11,333 nt of DNA from contig JAFHCF010000242.1 of assembly GCA_048497495.1 (NCBI GenBank), positions 1-11,333 of the forward strand, written 5' to 3'. Every line of letters starts with the position of its first letter. Position 1 is the first letter of the stretch. Both the position numbers and the translations under genes were made by a program. The notes below the pieces were generated by a model, which searched no databases, was not told where the DNA came from, and saw only the letters and a program-made list of their open reading frames with translations. This document shows, piece by piece, positions 1-6,825 of the stretch. This DNA is from JAFHCF01 sp048497495. GTDB lineage: Bacteria; Pseudomonadota; Alphaproteobacteria; Rhizobiales; Ancalomicrobiaceae.

Positions 1-845
1 ACGTCGAGCCCGCTCGCCTCCAGCGCCGCGATCGCCGTGCCGGCGTTGACGATCTGGTGCGGCCCGAGGAGCCGCGACGGCGGCAGGTCGAGGAGGCCCG
101 CCTCGCCACGGTAGACCAGCCGCCCGCCCTCCGCGGTCGCCGTCCAGTCGCGCCCACCCAGATGCAGTGGCACGCCGGCGCGCGCCGCGGCGCGCTCCAG
201 CACCGGCACGACTTCGTCGTCCTGGGGGGCGGAGACCACCGGCCGGCCGCGCTTGACGATGCCGGCCTTCTCGCCGGCGATCTCGGCGAGCGTCGAGCCG
301 AGGAATTTCTCGTGATCGATCGAGATCGAGGTGATCACCGCGACGAGGGGCGCGGGCACCACGTTGGTGGCGTCGAGCCGACCACCGAGGCCGACCTCGA
401 GCAGGGTGACGTCGGCGGCGGTCTCGGCGAAGAGGAGGAAGGCGGCGGCGGTCGCCAGTTCGAAGAAGGTGATCGGCTCGCCGCCGTTGGCGGCTTCCGC
501 CCGCTCGATCGCCGCGACCAACAGGGCATCGCCGCCGAGCCGCCCGGCGACGCGGATGCGCTCGTTGAAACGCACCAGATGGGGCGAGGTGAAGGCGTGG
601 ACCGTCATGCCCGCCGCCTCGATCATGGCGCGCAGATGGGCGGTGACCGAGCCCTTGCCGTTGGTGCCGGCGACGTGGATCACCGGCGGCATCGCCAGAT
701 GCGGGTCGCCGAGCCGGCCGAGCAGCCGGGTCATGCGCTCGAGGCCGAATTCCCAGCCGGCGGGTATGGTCAGCGCCATGCGGGCGACCAGCGCGTCGAG
801 TTCGGACGGCTGACCGGCCCCGGGCGTCGGCGACGGAACGGTCAT
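1..845 (-). CDS. folC: Folylpolyglutamate synthase / dihydrofolate synthase, 3' end outside the window
   Basis: Cytosolic ATP-dependent ligase of the Mur ligase superfamily; it joins glutamate to dihydropteroate and to folates. The first 281 residues are present; the family is usually about 430, so the C-terminal domain lies beyond the left edge. Visible motifs are the P-loop GTNGKGS near residue 50, TSPHLVRFNERIRV shortly after it, EVGLGGRLDATNV, and SIDHEKFLG followed by AGEKAGIVK, all typical of FolC. The ATG at 845 is chosen because a perfect GGAGG lies at 853-857, seven bases upstream. It follows accD after 40 bases and is probably cotranscribed with it; accD-folC adjacency is common in alphaproteobacteria. 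No stop codon or frameshift is seen in the visible part. Confidence 0.95.
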   Translation of the reverse strand, partial: MTVPSPTPGAGQPSELDALVARMALTIPAGWEFGLERMTRLLGRLGDPHLAMPPVIHVAGTNGKGSVTAHLRAMIEAAGMTVHAFTSPHLVRFNERIRVAGRLGGDALLVAAIERAEAANGGEPITFFELATAAAFLLFAETAADVTLLEVGLGGRLDATNVVPAPLVAVITSISIDHEKFLGSTLAEIAGEKAGIVKRGRPVVSAPQDDEVVPVLERAAARAGVPLHLGGRDWTATAEGGRLVYRGEAGLLDLPPSRLLGPHQIVNAGTAIAALEASGLD

Positions 846-885
846 CGGCACGCCTCCGGACACAGGCCGCGTTTCGGGCTTTCGC

Positions 886-1773
886 TCAGGCGGCGACCAT
901 CGCGGTGCCGGGCTTCGGCGGCGCCGGCTGCTTCATGAAGAGGTGGGCGAGCCGCGACAGGGTGGCGCGGATCTCGTGGCGATGCACCACCATGTCGACC
1001 ATGCCGTGGTCGTAGAGATATTCCGCCCGCTGGAAGCCTTCCGGCAATTTCTCGCGTATGGTCTGCTCGATGACGCGCGGGCCGGCGAAGCCGATCAGCG
1101 CCCCGGGTTCGGCGATGTGGACGTCGCCGAGCATGGCGTAGGAGGCGGTGACGCCGCCGGTGGTCGGGTTGGTCAACACCACGAGATAGGGCAGCCCCGC
1201 CCGGCGCAACGCCTGGACGGCCACGGTGGTGCGCGGCATCTGCATCAGGGACAGGATGCCCTCCTGCATGCGGGCGCCGCCGGAGGCGACGAAGAGCACG
1301 AAGGGCGTGCCGCGATCGCGCGCCGAAAGCAGGCCGGTGACGATCGCCTCGCCCGCCGCCATGCCGAGCGACCCGCCCATGAAGTCGAAGTCCTGCACCG
1401 CGGCGGTGAGCGGAAGCCCGTCGAGCGTGCCGTGGCCGACCTGGACCGCGTCTTCCTTGCCGGTCTTGGCGCGGGCGTCGCGGATGCGGTCGGAATAGCG
1501 GCGCTCGTCGCGGAATTTGAGCGGATCGGCGGTGACGGTCGGCAGCGCGATCGGCTCCCACTTGCCGTCGTCGAAGAGCGTGTCGAGCCGGCTCTTGGCC
1601 GGCATGCGCATGTGGTAGCCGGAGGCCGGCACCACGAACTGGTTGGCCTCGAGGTCGCGATGGAACACCATCTCGCCGGTCTCGGGGCACTTGATCCACA
1701 GGTTCTCCGGCACTTCCTTCTTGGACAGAAGGCTCTTGATCTTGGGCCGGACGACATTGGTGAGCCAGTTCAC
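886..1773 (-). CDS. accD: Acetyl-CoA carboxylase carboxyltransferase subunit beta
   Basis: 295 residues. With AccA it forms the carboxyltransferase that moves the carboxyl group from biotin on AccB to acetyl-CoA, giving malonyl-CoA for fatty acid synthesis in the cytosol. Diagnostic crotonase-fold motifs are FMGGSLGMAAGEAI, ASGGARMQEG, NPTTGGVTASYAMLGD and IGFAGPRVIEQTIREKLPEG. The N-terminus MNWLTNVVRPKIKSLL is like that of rhizobial AccD proteins. The E. coli protein carries a four-cysteine zinc ribbon here; this one keeps only Cys29, and the second CPKC is replaced by VPAS, so it probably binds no zinc in the usual way. That loss also occurs in other alphaproteobacteria. The start codon is GTG, with GGAG about ten bases upstream. 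The gene lies 60 bases after trpA and 40 before folC. Confidence 0.97.
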   Translation of the reverse strand: MNWLTNVVRPKIKSLLSKKEVPENLWIKCPETGEMVFHRDLEANQFVVPASGYHMRMPAKSRLDTLFDDGKWEPIALPTVTADPLKFRDERRYSDRIRDARAKTGKEDAVQVGHGTLDGLPLTAAVQDFDFMGGSLGMAAGEAIVTGLLSARDRGTPFVLFVASGGARMQEGILSLMQMPRTTVAVQALRRAGLPYLVVLTNPTTGGVTASYAMLGDVHIAEPGALIGFAGPRVIEQTIREKLPEGFQRAEYLYDHGMVDMVVHRHEIRATLSRLAHLFMKQPAPPKPGTAMVAA

Positions 1774-1790
1774 GGGGGCTTTACTCCATA

Positions 1791-1803
1791 CTTCGTTCCG
1801 AAG
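1791..1803 (-). other. Short hairpin in the trpA-accD spacer
   Basis: CTTCG-GAA-CGAAG on the minus strand forms a perfect 5-bp stem with a 3-base loop, lying between the trpA stop and the GTG of accD. No T-run follows, so it does not look like an intrinsic terminator. It could be an mRNA processing or stability structure, or chance in GC-rich DNA. Confidence 0.25.
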
Positions 1804-1833
1804 CGGCGCGGTCGTCCGCGACGCGAGGATCGA

Positions 1834-2676
1834 TCATTCCGCCGCGATGCCACGCGCCGCGCGAACGCCGCTCGCCAGGTCCGCGACCAGCGCCGCCACC
1901 GCCGGTACGGTCTTCGCCGTGGCGTGGCCCTGGCCGTCGAGCGAGGCGGCGATGGCGCCGACCAGCGCCGATCCGACCACCACGCCGTCGGCGTTGCGGC
2001 CGATCTCGCGGGCCTGCGCCGCCGTCCGCACGCCGAAGCCGACGGCGACCGGCAGGTCGGTGTGGCGCTTGATCCGCGCCACGGCGCCGGCGACCATCGA
2101 ATTGTCCGGCGCCGCCGATCCGGTGATGCCGTTGATCGACACGTAATAGACGAAACCGGAGGAATTCGCGAGGACCAGCGGCAGGCGCCGGTCGTCGGTG
2201 GTCGGCGTGGCGAGGCGGATGAAGTTCAATCCCGCCGCCATCGCCGGGATGCACAACTCGTCGTCGGCCTCCGGCGGCAGATCGACGACGATCAACCCGT
2301 CGACCCCGGCGGCCTCGGCATCGGTGACGAAGCGCTCGGATCCGTAGACGTAGATCGGATTGTAATAGCCCATCAGCACGATCGGCGTGGTGTCGTCGCC
2401 CTCGCGGAAACGCCGCACCAGTTCGATCGTCTTGGTCAGGGTCATGCCGCCGTGGAGCGCGCGTAAGCCCGCGGCCTGGATCGCCGGGCCGTCGGCCATC
2501 GGATCGGAAAACGGCATGCCGATCTCGATCACGTCGGCGCCGGCTCGCGGCAGCGCCTGGATGATCGCCAGCGAGGCGTCGAAGCCGGGGTCGCCGCTCA
2601 TCACGAAGGTGACGAGCGCCGGCCGGCCTTGCGCGGCGAGGGCGGCGAAGCGGCGGGAGATGCGGGTGTCGGTCAT
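1834..2676 (-). CDS. trpA: Tryptophan synthase alpha chain
   Basis: 280 residues, the normal length. TrpA cleaves indole-3-glycerol phosphate to glyceraldehyde 3-phosphate and indole; the indole is channelled to TrpB in the alpha2beta2 complex. The TIM-barrel motifs are clear: GRPALVTFVMSGDP, then DVIEIGMPFSDPMADGP holding the catalytic acids Glu51 and Asp62, MGYYNPIYVYG, GLIVVDLPPEA, and the phosphate-binding VGFGVR and VVVGSALV near the C-terminus. The start is taken as the ATG at 2676, giving MTDTRISRRF as in relatives, with GAGAG about seven bases upstream. An in-frame GTG at 2688 would overlap the trpB stop as GTGA and add four residues; it is less likely. The gap to the trpB stop is 8 bases, so the two are probably translationally coupled. 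Confidence 0.97.
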   Translation of the reverse strand: MTDTRISRRFAALAAQGRPALVTFVMSGDPGFDASLAIIQALPRAGADVIEIGMPFSDPMADGPAIQAAGLRALHGGMTLTKTIELVRRFREGDDTTPIVLMGYYNPIYVYGSERFVTDAEAAGVDGLIVVDLPPEADDELCIPAMAAGLNFIRLATPTTDDRRLPLVLANSSGFVYYVSINGITGSAAPDNSMVAGAVARIKRHTDLPVAVGFGVRTAAQAREIGRNADGVVVGSALVGAIAASLDGQGHATAKTVPAVAALVADLASGVRAARGIAAE

Positions 2677-2684
2677 GGTCACTC

Positions 2685-3962
2685 TCACATCTTCTCGCCG
2701 AGATAATCGGCCACCGAGAACACGTCCTTGTCGCCGCGGCCGGAGAGGCAGAGCACGATCGACTTGTCCTTGTCCATGGTCGGCGCCAGCTTCAGCACAT
2801 GGGCGAGCGCGTGGGAGGGCTCCAGCGCCGGGATGATGCCCTCGAGCCGCGAGCAGATCTGGAAGGCGTCGAGCGCCTCCTTGTCGGTCGCCGGCACATA
2901 GGTGACGCGGCCGCTGTCCTTAAGCCAGGCGTGTTCGGGCCCGACGCCGGGATAATCGAGGCCGGCGGAGATCGAGTGCCCCTCCATGATCTGCCCGTCG
3001 GCGTCCTGCAGCAGATAGGTGCGGTTGCCGTGGAGGACGCCCGGCCGCCCACCGGTCATCGACGCGGCGTGACCGTTCTCGACCTCGATGCCGTGGCCGC
3101 CGGCCTCGACGCCCCAGATGGCGACCGAGGGGTCGTCGAGGAACGGGTGGAACAGGCCGATGGCGTTGGAGCCGCCGCCGATGCAGGCGATCACCGCGTC
3201 GGGCAGCTTGCCCTTGGCGGCGAAGAACTGCTCCCTGGTCTCGGTGCCGATCACCGACTGGAAGTCGCGCACCATCGCCGGATAGGGATGGGGGCCGGCG
3301 GCCGTGCCGATCAGGTAATAGGTGTTCTCGACGTTGGTCACCCAGTCGCGCAGCGCCTCGTTCATCGCGTCCTTGAGCGTGCCGGCTCCGGAGGTCACCG
3401 GCGTCACCTCGGCGCCGAGCAGCTTCATGCGGAAGACGTTGGGCTTCTGCCGTTCGACGTCGGTCGCCCCCATGTAGACCATGCAGGGCAGGCCGAAACG
3501 GGCCGAGACGGTGGCCGAGGCGACGCCATGCTGGCCGGCGCCGGTCTCGGCGATGATCCGGGTCTTGCCCATGCGGCGGGCGAGCAGGATCTGGCCGAGG
3601 CAATTGTTGATCTTGTGGCTGCCGGTGTGGTTCAGCTCCTCGCGCTTGAACCAGATCTCGGCGCCGAACTTGCCGCCGGTCTTCTCTCGGCAGTGCTCGG
3701 TCAGCCGCTCGGCGTAGTAGAGCGCGCTCGGCCGGCCGGCGTAGTGGGTCGAGAGGTTCGCCAGCTCCGCCTTGAACGACGGATCGACCTTGGCGTCCTC
3801 ATAGGCCTGCTCGAGCTCGAGGATCAGCGGCATCAGGGTCTCGGCGACGAAACGGCCGCCGTAGATGCCGAAGAAGCCCCGGTCGTCCGGTCCGTTGCGC
3901 AGCGAATTCAGCGTCGTGTTCAAGGGGAGGCGTCCTCGGGTTGTTCGATCGGCGGGCGTCAC
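2685..3962 (-). CDS. trpB: Tryptophan synthase beta chain
   Basis: 425 residues from the GTG at 3962. This PLP enzyme condenses indole with serine to give tryptophan. The PLP-forming lysine is Lys117 in NHTGSHKINN. Other family marks are GRPSALYYAERL, the indole-tunnel region ETGAGQHGVA, the phosphate-binding GGGSNAIG, LDYPGVGPEHA, and the C-terminal SGRGDKD. The GTG overlaps the trpF stop as GTGA, but its GAGG sits only one base away. A TTG at 3923, with GAGG ten bases upstream, would give 412 residues beginning at NTTLNSLRNGPDDRG, closer to the usual length of about 405. The TTG may therefore be the real start; the start is uncertain, the identity is not. trpA follows after 8 bases. Confidence 0.97.
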   Translation of the reverse strand: MTPADRTTRGRLPLNTTLNSLRNGPDDRGFFGIYGGRFVAETLMPLILELEQAYEDAKVDPSFKAELANLSTHYAGRPSALYYAERLTEHCREKTGGKFGAEIWFKREELNHTGSHKINNCLGQILLARRMGKTRIIAETGAGQHGVASATVSARFGLPCMVYMGATDVERQKPNVFRMKLLGAEVTPVTSGAGTLKDAMNEALRDWVTNVENTYYLIGTAAGPHPYPAMVRDFQSVIGTETREQFFAAKGKLPDAVIACIGGGSNAIGLFHPFLDDPSVAIWGVEAGGHGIEVENGHAASMTGGRPGVLHGNRTYLLQDADGQIMEGHSISAGLDYPGVGPEHAWLKDSGRVTYVPATDKEALDAFQICSRLEGIIPALEPSHALAHVLKLAPTMDKDKSIVLCLSGRGDKDVFSVADYLGEKM

Positions 3963-4615
3963 GCCTCGGATACGGCGGCGCGGGCGTTGCGGATGAAGGC
4001 GGCGATCAGCGCGGGGTCCTTGTCGCCCGGCGCCCGCTCGACGCCCGACGAGACGTCGACGGCGCGAACCCCGGTGACTTCGATCGCCTGCGCGACGTTC
4101 GACGGATCGAGCCCTCCCGATAGCATGATCGGCCGACCCGGGTCGAGATCGCGGATCAGCCGCCAGTCGAAGGGAAGACCGTTGCCGCCGGGCAGCGCCG
4201 CGGCCGTCTTCGGCGGCTTGGCGTCGAACAGCAGGCGGTCGACGTGGGGCACATAGGCCGGCACCACGGCGAGATCGGCGCTCTCCGCGACCGGCAGCGC
4301 CTTCATGAGGACGAGCCCGGTGCGCGCCGCGATCTCGGCGACCCGCTCGGGGCTCTCGTGGCCGTGCAACTGGAGGAGGTCGGGGGCGAGCCGCGCCGCG
4401 ATCTCGTCGATGAGCGCATCGGTGGGATCGACGGTGAGCGCCACGATCCTCGCCCGCCCACGCGCCGGGGCCGCCAGCCGGACCGCCTCGTCGATCGAGA
4501 CGTTGCGCGGGCTCTTGGGGAAGAAGACGAAGCCGATCAGATCGGCGCCGGCATCGAGCGCGGCGGCGACCGCTTCGTCCGTCCTCAGGCCGCAGATCTT
4601 CACCTCGAGCGCCAT
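3959..4615 (-). CDS. trpF: Phosphoribosylanthranilate isomerase
   Basis: 218 residues, normal for the family. It converts N-(5-phosphoribosyl)anthranilate to the carboxyphenylamino-deoxyribulose phosphate by an Amadori rearrangement in tryptophan synthesis. The N-terminal VKICGLR carries the catalytic base Cys8, and LLFDAKPPK carries the general acid Asp131. LIGFVFFPKSPRNVS, LQLHGHESP, the phosphate-binding LSGGLDPSNV and VDVSSGVE complete the barrel. The reading frame stays open far upstream, across the divergent gene, but homology begins at MALEVKICG. The ATG at 4615 is preceded by a purine-rich GGAGAGGG, so it is taken as the start. It is the first gene of the trpF-trpB-trpA-accD-folC run; no clear minus-strand promoter could be recognised upstream. 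Confidence 0.95.
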   Translation of the reverse strand: MALEVKICGLRTDEAVAAALDAGADLIGFVFFPKSPRNVSIDEAVRLAAPARGRARIVALTVDPTDALIDEIAARLAPDLLQLHGHESPERVAEIAARTGLVLMKALPVAESADLAVVPAYVPHVDRLLFDAKPPKTAAALPGGNGLPFDWRLIRDLDPGRPIMLSGGLDPSNVAQAIEVTGVRAVDVSSGVERAPGDKDPALIAAFIRNARAAVSEA

Positions 4616-4692
4616 GTCCGCCCTCTCCTCGCCGGAAGCGCGGATCAGTGCCACGGGCCGGGGCTTCTGTCCATCGTCTCGCGTCGACGCCG

Positions 4693-4727
4693 GGCGATCG
4701 CTCGCCGCGGCTCGCCCTTCGTGGGCG
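4693..4727 (-). other. Two adjacent potential stem-loops in the trpF leader
   Basis: Reading toward trpF, CGCCC-ACGAA-GGGCG (4727-4713) is followed by GGCGA-GCGA-TCGCC (4706-4693), the second with a GCGA loop. Both stems are perfect 5-bp pairings. They lie about 80-110 bases before the trpF ATG and would be in the leader if transcription starts further upstream. Short stems are common by chance at this GC content, and no alternative antiterminator pairing was found. Confidence 0.2.
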
Positions 4728-4859
4728 GCTCCGGGAGGCTCTCCTCTCATGTCTCCCGTCCCGGCCCCTCCGCGCTCACCCCGCGGCGCGTCGTCGCGAG
4801 GAGCGGCCGCGACGCCGGCTGCGCCAACCTCGGCGGAGCCGGTCGGGACGGAGGGCCGG

Positions 4860-4871
4860 CCCCCCCCCCCC
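4860..4871 (+). repeat. 12-base C homopolymer upstream of a promoter
   Basis: An uninterrupted run of twelve C lies 24 bases before the -35 hexamer of the rightward promoter. It is the longest single-base run noticed in the window. Tracts like this slip during replication and also cause sequencing errors, so its exact length is uncertain. Confidence 0.9.
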
Positions 4872-4895
4872 GTGGGAGGTCGATGTCGCCCCGCG

Positions 4896-4924
4896 TTGAC
4901 AGTTCGCCAGCGCCATTCTAGCCT
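4896..4924 (+). promoter_or_regulatory. Probable sigma-70-type promoter for the ThDP-enzyme gene
   Basis: A perfect TTGACA at 4896-4901 is followed by a 17-base spacer and TAGCCT at 4919-4924, which keeps the most important -10 positions (T and A at the start, T at the end). Transcription would start near 4931, about 42 bases before the preferred ATG at 4973. The spacing and -35 match the housekeeping consensus well; the -10 is only 3 of 6. Confidence 0.6.
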
Positions 4925-4926
4925 GA

Positions 4927-4940
4927 ATACAGATCTGAAT
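4927..4940. promoter_or_regulatory. Imperfect palindrome at the predicted start site, operator candidate
   Basis: ATACAGATCTGAAT is a 14-bp palindrome with one mismatched pair and an exact CAGATCTG core. It overlaps the predicted transcription start and lies in one of the few AT-richer patches. CTGAATA also occurs twice in direct orientation, at 4923 and 4935, twelve bases apart. Position and symmetry suit a repressor site, but no regulator gene is adjacent and the site matches no family I can name with confidence. Confidence 0.35.
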
Positions 4941-4959
4941 ATCACATGGGCGCCAGCGC

Positions 4960-4963
4960 GAGG
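4960..4963 (+). promoter_or_regulatory. Ribosome-binding site that decides the start at 4973
   Basis: GAGG lies nine bases before the ATG at 4973. The alternative in-frame ATG at 4946 has only an AT-rich stretch upstream and would leave a leader of about 15 bases from the predicted transcription start. Confidence 0.5.
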
Positions 4964-4972
4964 TCCCTCCTC

Positions 4973-6670
4973 ATGAGCAACGAACCCAACGGAGCCGAAG
5001 CGCTGTTGCGCATGCTCGAGCTCCACGGTGTCGAGATCGTCTTCGGCCTGTGTGGCGACACCTCGCTGCCGCTCTACGACGCCATGCACCGGGACGGGCG
5101 CGGCATCCGCCACGTCCTGACCCGCGACGAACGCTCCGCCGCCTATATGGCCGACGGCTATGCCCGGGTGACCGGCAAGGTCGGCGTCTGCGAGGGCCCG
5201 AGCGGCGGCGGCGCCACCTATCTCTTGCCCGGCATCGTCGAGGCCAACGAGAGCTCGGTGCCGGTCCTCGGCATCACCTCCGATGTCTCGGTCTCGGCGC
5301 GCGGCCGCTTTCCTCTGACCGAACTCGACCAGAAGGGCCTCTACCGGCCGCTGACCAAGTGGAACACCGTGCTCGACCGCTCGGCCGACCTGCCGCGATC
5401 CCTGCGCTTGGCCTTTCGCGCCATGACCACCGGCAAGCCCGGATCGGCCCACATCGGCCTGCCCTTCGACGTCCAGACCGGCGCGGTTCCGCAAGCCGAG
5501 ATCTGGGCCCAGCCCGAGCACGGGCGCTGCCCGGCCTGGCGCTCGGCGCCCGCCCCCGACGACGTCGAGCGCGCCGCCGATCTGATCGCCGCCGCCCGTC
5601 GCCCGGTCTTCCTGGTCGGCGGTGGGGTGATCTCGGCGGGCGCCTGCGAGGCGCTCGCCCATCTCGCCGAGCGGCTCGACGCGCCGGTCACCACCACGGT
5701 GAGCGGCAAGGGTTCGCTCGCCGAGACCCATCCGCTGTGCGCCGGCGTGGTCGGCTCCAACGGCGGCGTGCGCGCCACGCGCCGGGTGATCGACGCCGCC
5801 GACCTGGTGGTGATCGTCGGCTGTCGCGCCGGCTCGACCTCGACCGAACACTGGCGCCACCCCGGCCCCGACGTGGCGATCGTCCACATCGACGTCGATC
5901 CGGCGGCGATCGCCGTCAACTATCGCACCGACGTGGCGCTGGTCGGCGATGCCCGGCTGGCGCTCGAGGGGCTCGGCGCGGCGATCGACGATCGGCTCAC
6001 CGGTGAGCCGCCCCGCGACGGGTCCGGCCGCGCCCTCGTCGCCGAGGCCAAGGCCGAGAAATGGGCGGCCTTCCGGGCGATCGCGGTGAGCGCCGAACGT
6101 CCGATCCGGCCCGAGCGCCTGATCGCCGAACTGGCGGCGGCGCTGCCCGACGACGCCATCGTCGTCGCCGACCCCGGCACGCCGTGCCCCTATGTCTCGG
6201 CCTATTTCGAGCTGCGTCGCGCCGGCCGCCACTTCATCACCAACCGCGCCCACGGGGCGCTCGGCTATTCGATGTCGGCGGCGGTCGGCGCCTGGTTCGG
6301 CCGGCCGACCGCCAAGGTGGTGGCGATCATGGGCGACGGCAGCTTCGGCTTCACCGTCGGCGAACTCGAGACCATCGTCCGACTGAAAGTGCCGATCGTC
6401 ATGGTCGTCGTCTCCAATTCGGTCTTCGGCTGGATCAAGGCGAGCCAGCGCGCCGGCTATGACGAACGCTATTTCTCGGTCGACTTCACCCGCACCGATC
6501 ATGCCCGCGTCGCCGAGGCCTACGGCGTGCGGTCGTTCCGCGTCGAGGACCCGGCCGCCCTCGCGCCCACGCTCGCCGCCGCCCTCGCCCACGACGGCCC
6601 GGTGCTGCTCGACGTGATAGCTCAACCCTTGCAGGAGGCCGCGGCTCCGGTCAGCCAGTGGATGGGGTGA
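4973..6670 (+). CDS. Thiamine-diphosphate-dependent enzyme, acetolactate synthase superfamily, substrate unknown
   Basis: 565 residues in the usual three-domain order: ThDP pyrimidine-binding domain at about 5-170, central domain at about 195-330, and ThDP pyrophosphate-binding domain at about 370-545. The catalytic glutamate is Glu53 in RDERSAAYMADGYAR. The metal/diphosphate motif starts at Gly454-Asp455-Gly456 and ends 25 residues later in Ser481-Asn482, where classic acetolactate synthases have NN. PSGGGATYLLPGIVEAN and HIGLPFDVQ also differ from the standard IlvB sequences. No ilvN-type regulatory subunit follows, which argues against a biosynthetic acetolactate synthase. Relatives include decarboxylases, carboligases and acyltransferases, so no substrate is assigned. 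It has its own promoter and appears monocistronic. The start could also be the ATG at 4946 (574 residues). Confidence 0.9.
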   Translation: MSNEPNGAEALLRMLELHGVEIVFGLCGDTSLPLYDAMHRDGRGIRHVLTRDERSAAYMADGYARVTGKVGVCEGPSGGGATYLLPGIVEANESSVPVLGITSDVSVSARGRFPLTELDQKGLYRPLTKWNTVLDRSADLPRSLRLAFRAMTTGKPGSAHIGLPFDVQTGAVPQAEIWAQPEHGRCPAWRSAPAPDDVERAADLIAAARRPVFLVGGGVISAGACEALAHLAERLDAPVTTTVSGKGSLAETHPLCAGVVGSNGGVRATRRVIDAADLVVIVGCRAGSTSTEHWRHPGPDVAIVHIDVDPAAIAVNYRTDVALVGDARLALEGLGAAIDDRLTGEPPRDGSGRALVAEAKAEKWAAFRAIAVSAERPIRPERLIAELAAALPDDAIVVADPGTPCPYVSAYFELRRAGRHFITNRAHGALGYSMSAAVGAWFGRPTAKVVAIMGDGSFGFTVGELETIVRLKVPIVMVVVSNSVFGWIKASQRAGYDERYFSVDFTRTDHARVAEAYGVRSFRVEDPAALAPTLAAALAHDGPVLLDVIAQPLQEAAAPVSQWMG

Positions 6671-6825
6671 AATGGCCGCCGAGCGGTCGAAAGCGCCGTC
6701 GACGGACCGGTCGAGGCGGATTTCGACGAACTTTCACAATATGACCGGTCCGTGAATGACCTGGGACAAGGCGAGCCCCTTCGGTTCGTCGCGTAGTCGA
6801 CGGTGATCGTCAGGGGTCGCCCGCC
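6671..6825. other. Spacer with an exact inverted repeat, upstream of the PhoU-domain/dikinase pair
   Basis: 155 bases. It contains the 10-bp palindrome CCGTCGACGG at 6696-6705, an 11-bp inverted repeat and a short AT-richer patch at 6721-6742 between its arms. GTCGACGG recurs at 6796-6803. No -35/-10 pair good enough to call was found, although this is where a promoter for the following two genes is expected. Confidence 0.5.
6702..6753. repeat. 11-bp perfect inverted repeat with two GACCGGTC boxes
   Basis: ACGGACCGGTC at 6702-6712 pairs exactly with GACCGGTCCGT at 6743-6753 across a 30-base gap. Each arm contains the 8-bp palindrome GACCGGTC, so the element is also two copies of one symmetric box, 38 bases apart from start to start. 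The long loop and lack of a T-run make a terminator unlikely. Paired operators flanking a promoter would fit, and so would an mRNA hairpin after the ThDP-enzyme stop. Confidence 0.5.

Larger units (their letters stand above)
4616..4972. other. Divergent intergenic region between trpF and the ThDP-enzyme gene
   Basis: 357 bases without a convincing gene. From the trpF side it holds the trpF ribosome-binding site, two short potential stem-loops in the trpF leader (GGCGA-N4-TCGCC at 4693-4706 and CGCCC-N5-GGGCG at 4713-4727), a 12-C homopolymer, and then a marked drop in GC with a promoter and palindrome serving the rightward gene. Codons in the trpF frame stay open through this stretch, but the translation is low-complexity and Ala/Gly/Arg-rich, as expected of non-coding GC-rich DNA. 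No leader peptide with consecutive Trp codons, which would suggest attenuation of the trp genes, was seen. Confidence 0.6.

Noticed and set aside
943..4256. Several plus-strand open frames of 450-510 codons opposite accD, trpA, trpB and trpF.
   Set aside because: All are antisense to well-identified genes and have His/Arg/Gly-rich composition without family motifs.
4616..4900. A trp attenuator or leader peptide in front of trpF.
   Set aside because: No run of Trp codons behind a ribosome-binding site and no terminator with a T-run was found; the two small stems do not form an obvious alternative pair.
4946..4972. ATG at 4946 as the start of the ThDP enzyme.
   Set aside because: It has no Shine-Dalgarno sequence and the nine extra residues are not like the family's N-terminus; the ATG at 4973 has GAGG nine bases upstream. 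It cannot be fully excluded.
4616..6625. A minus-strand open frame that would extend trpF upstream to about 888 codons, running antisense through the ThDP-enzyme gene.
   Set aside because: TrpF homology begins at MALEVKICG with a good ribosome-binding site. The upstream translation is Gly/Arg/Asp-rich low complexity, as expected for the antisense of a GC-rich gene.
6702..6753. Intrinsic terminator after the ThDP-enzyme gene.
   Set aside because: The stem is good, but the loop is 30 bases and no T-tract follows, so it was listed as an inverted repeat instead.
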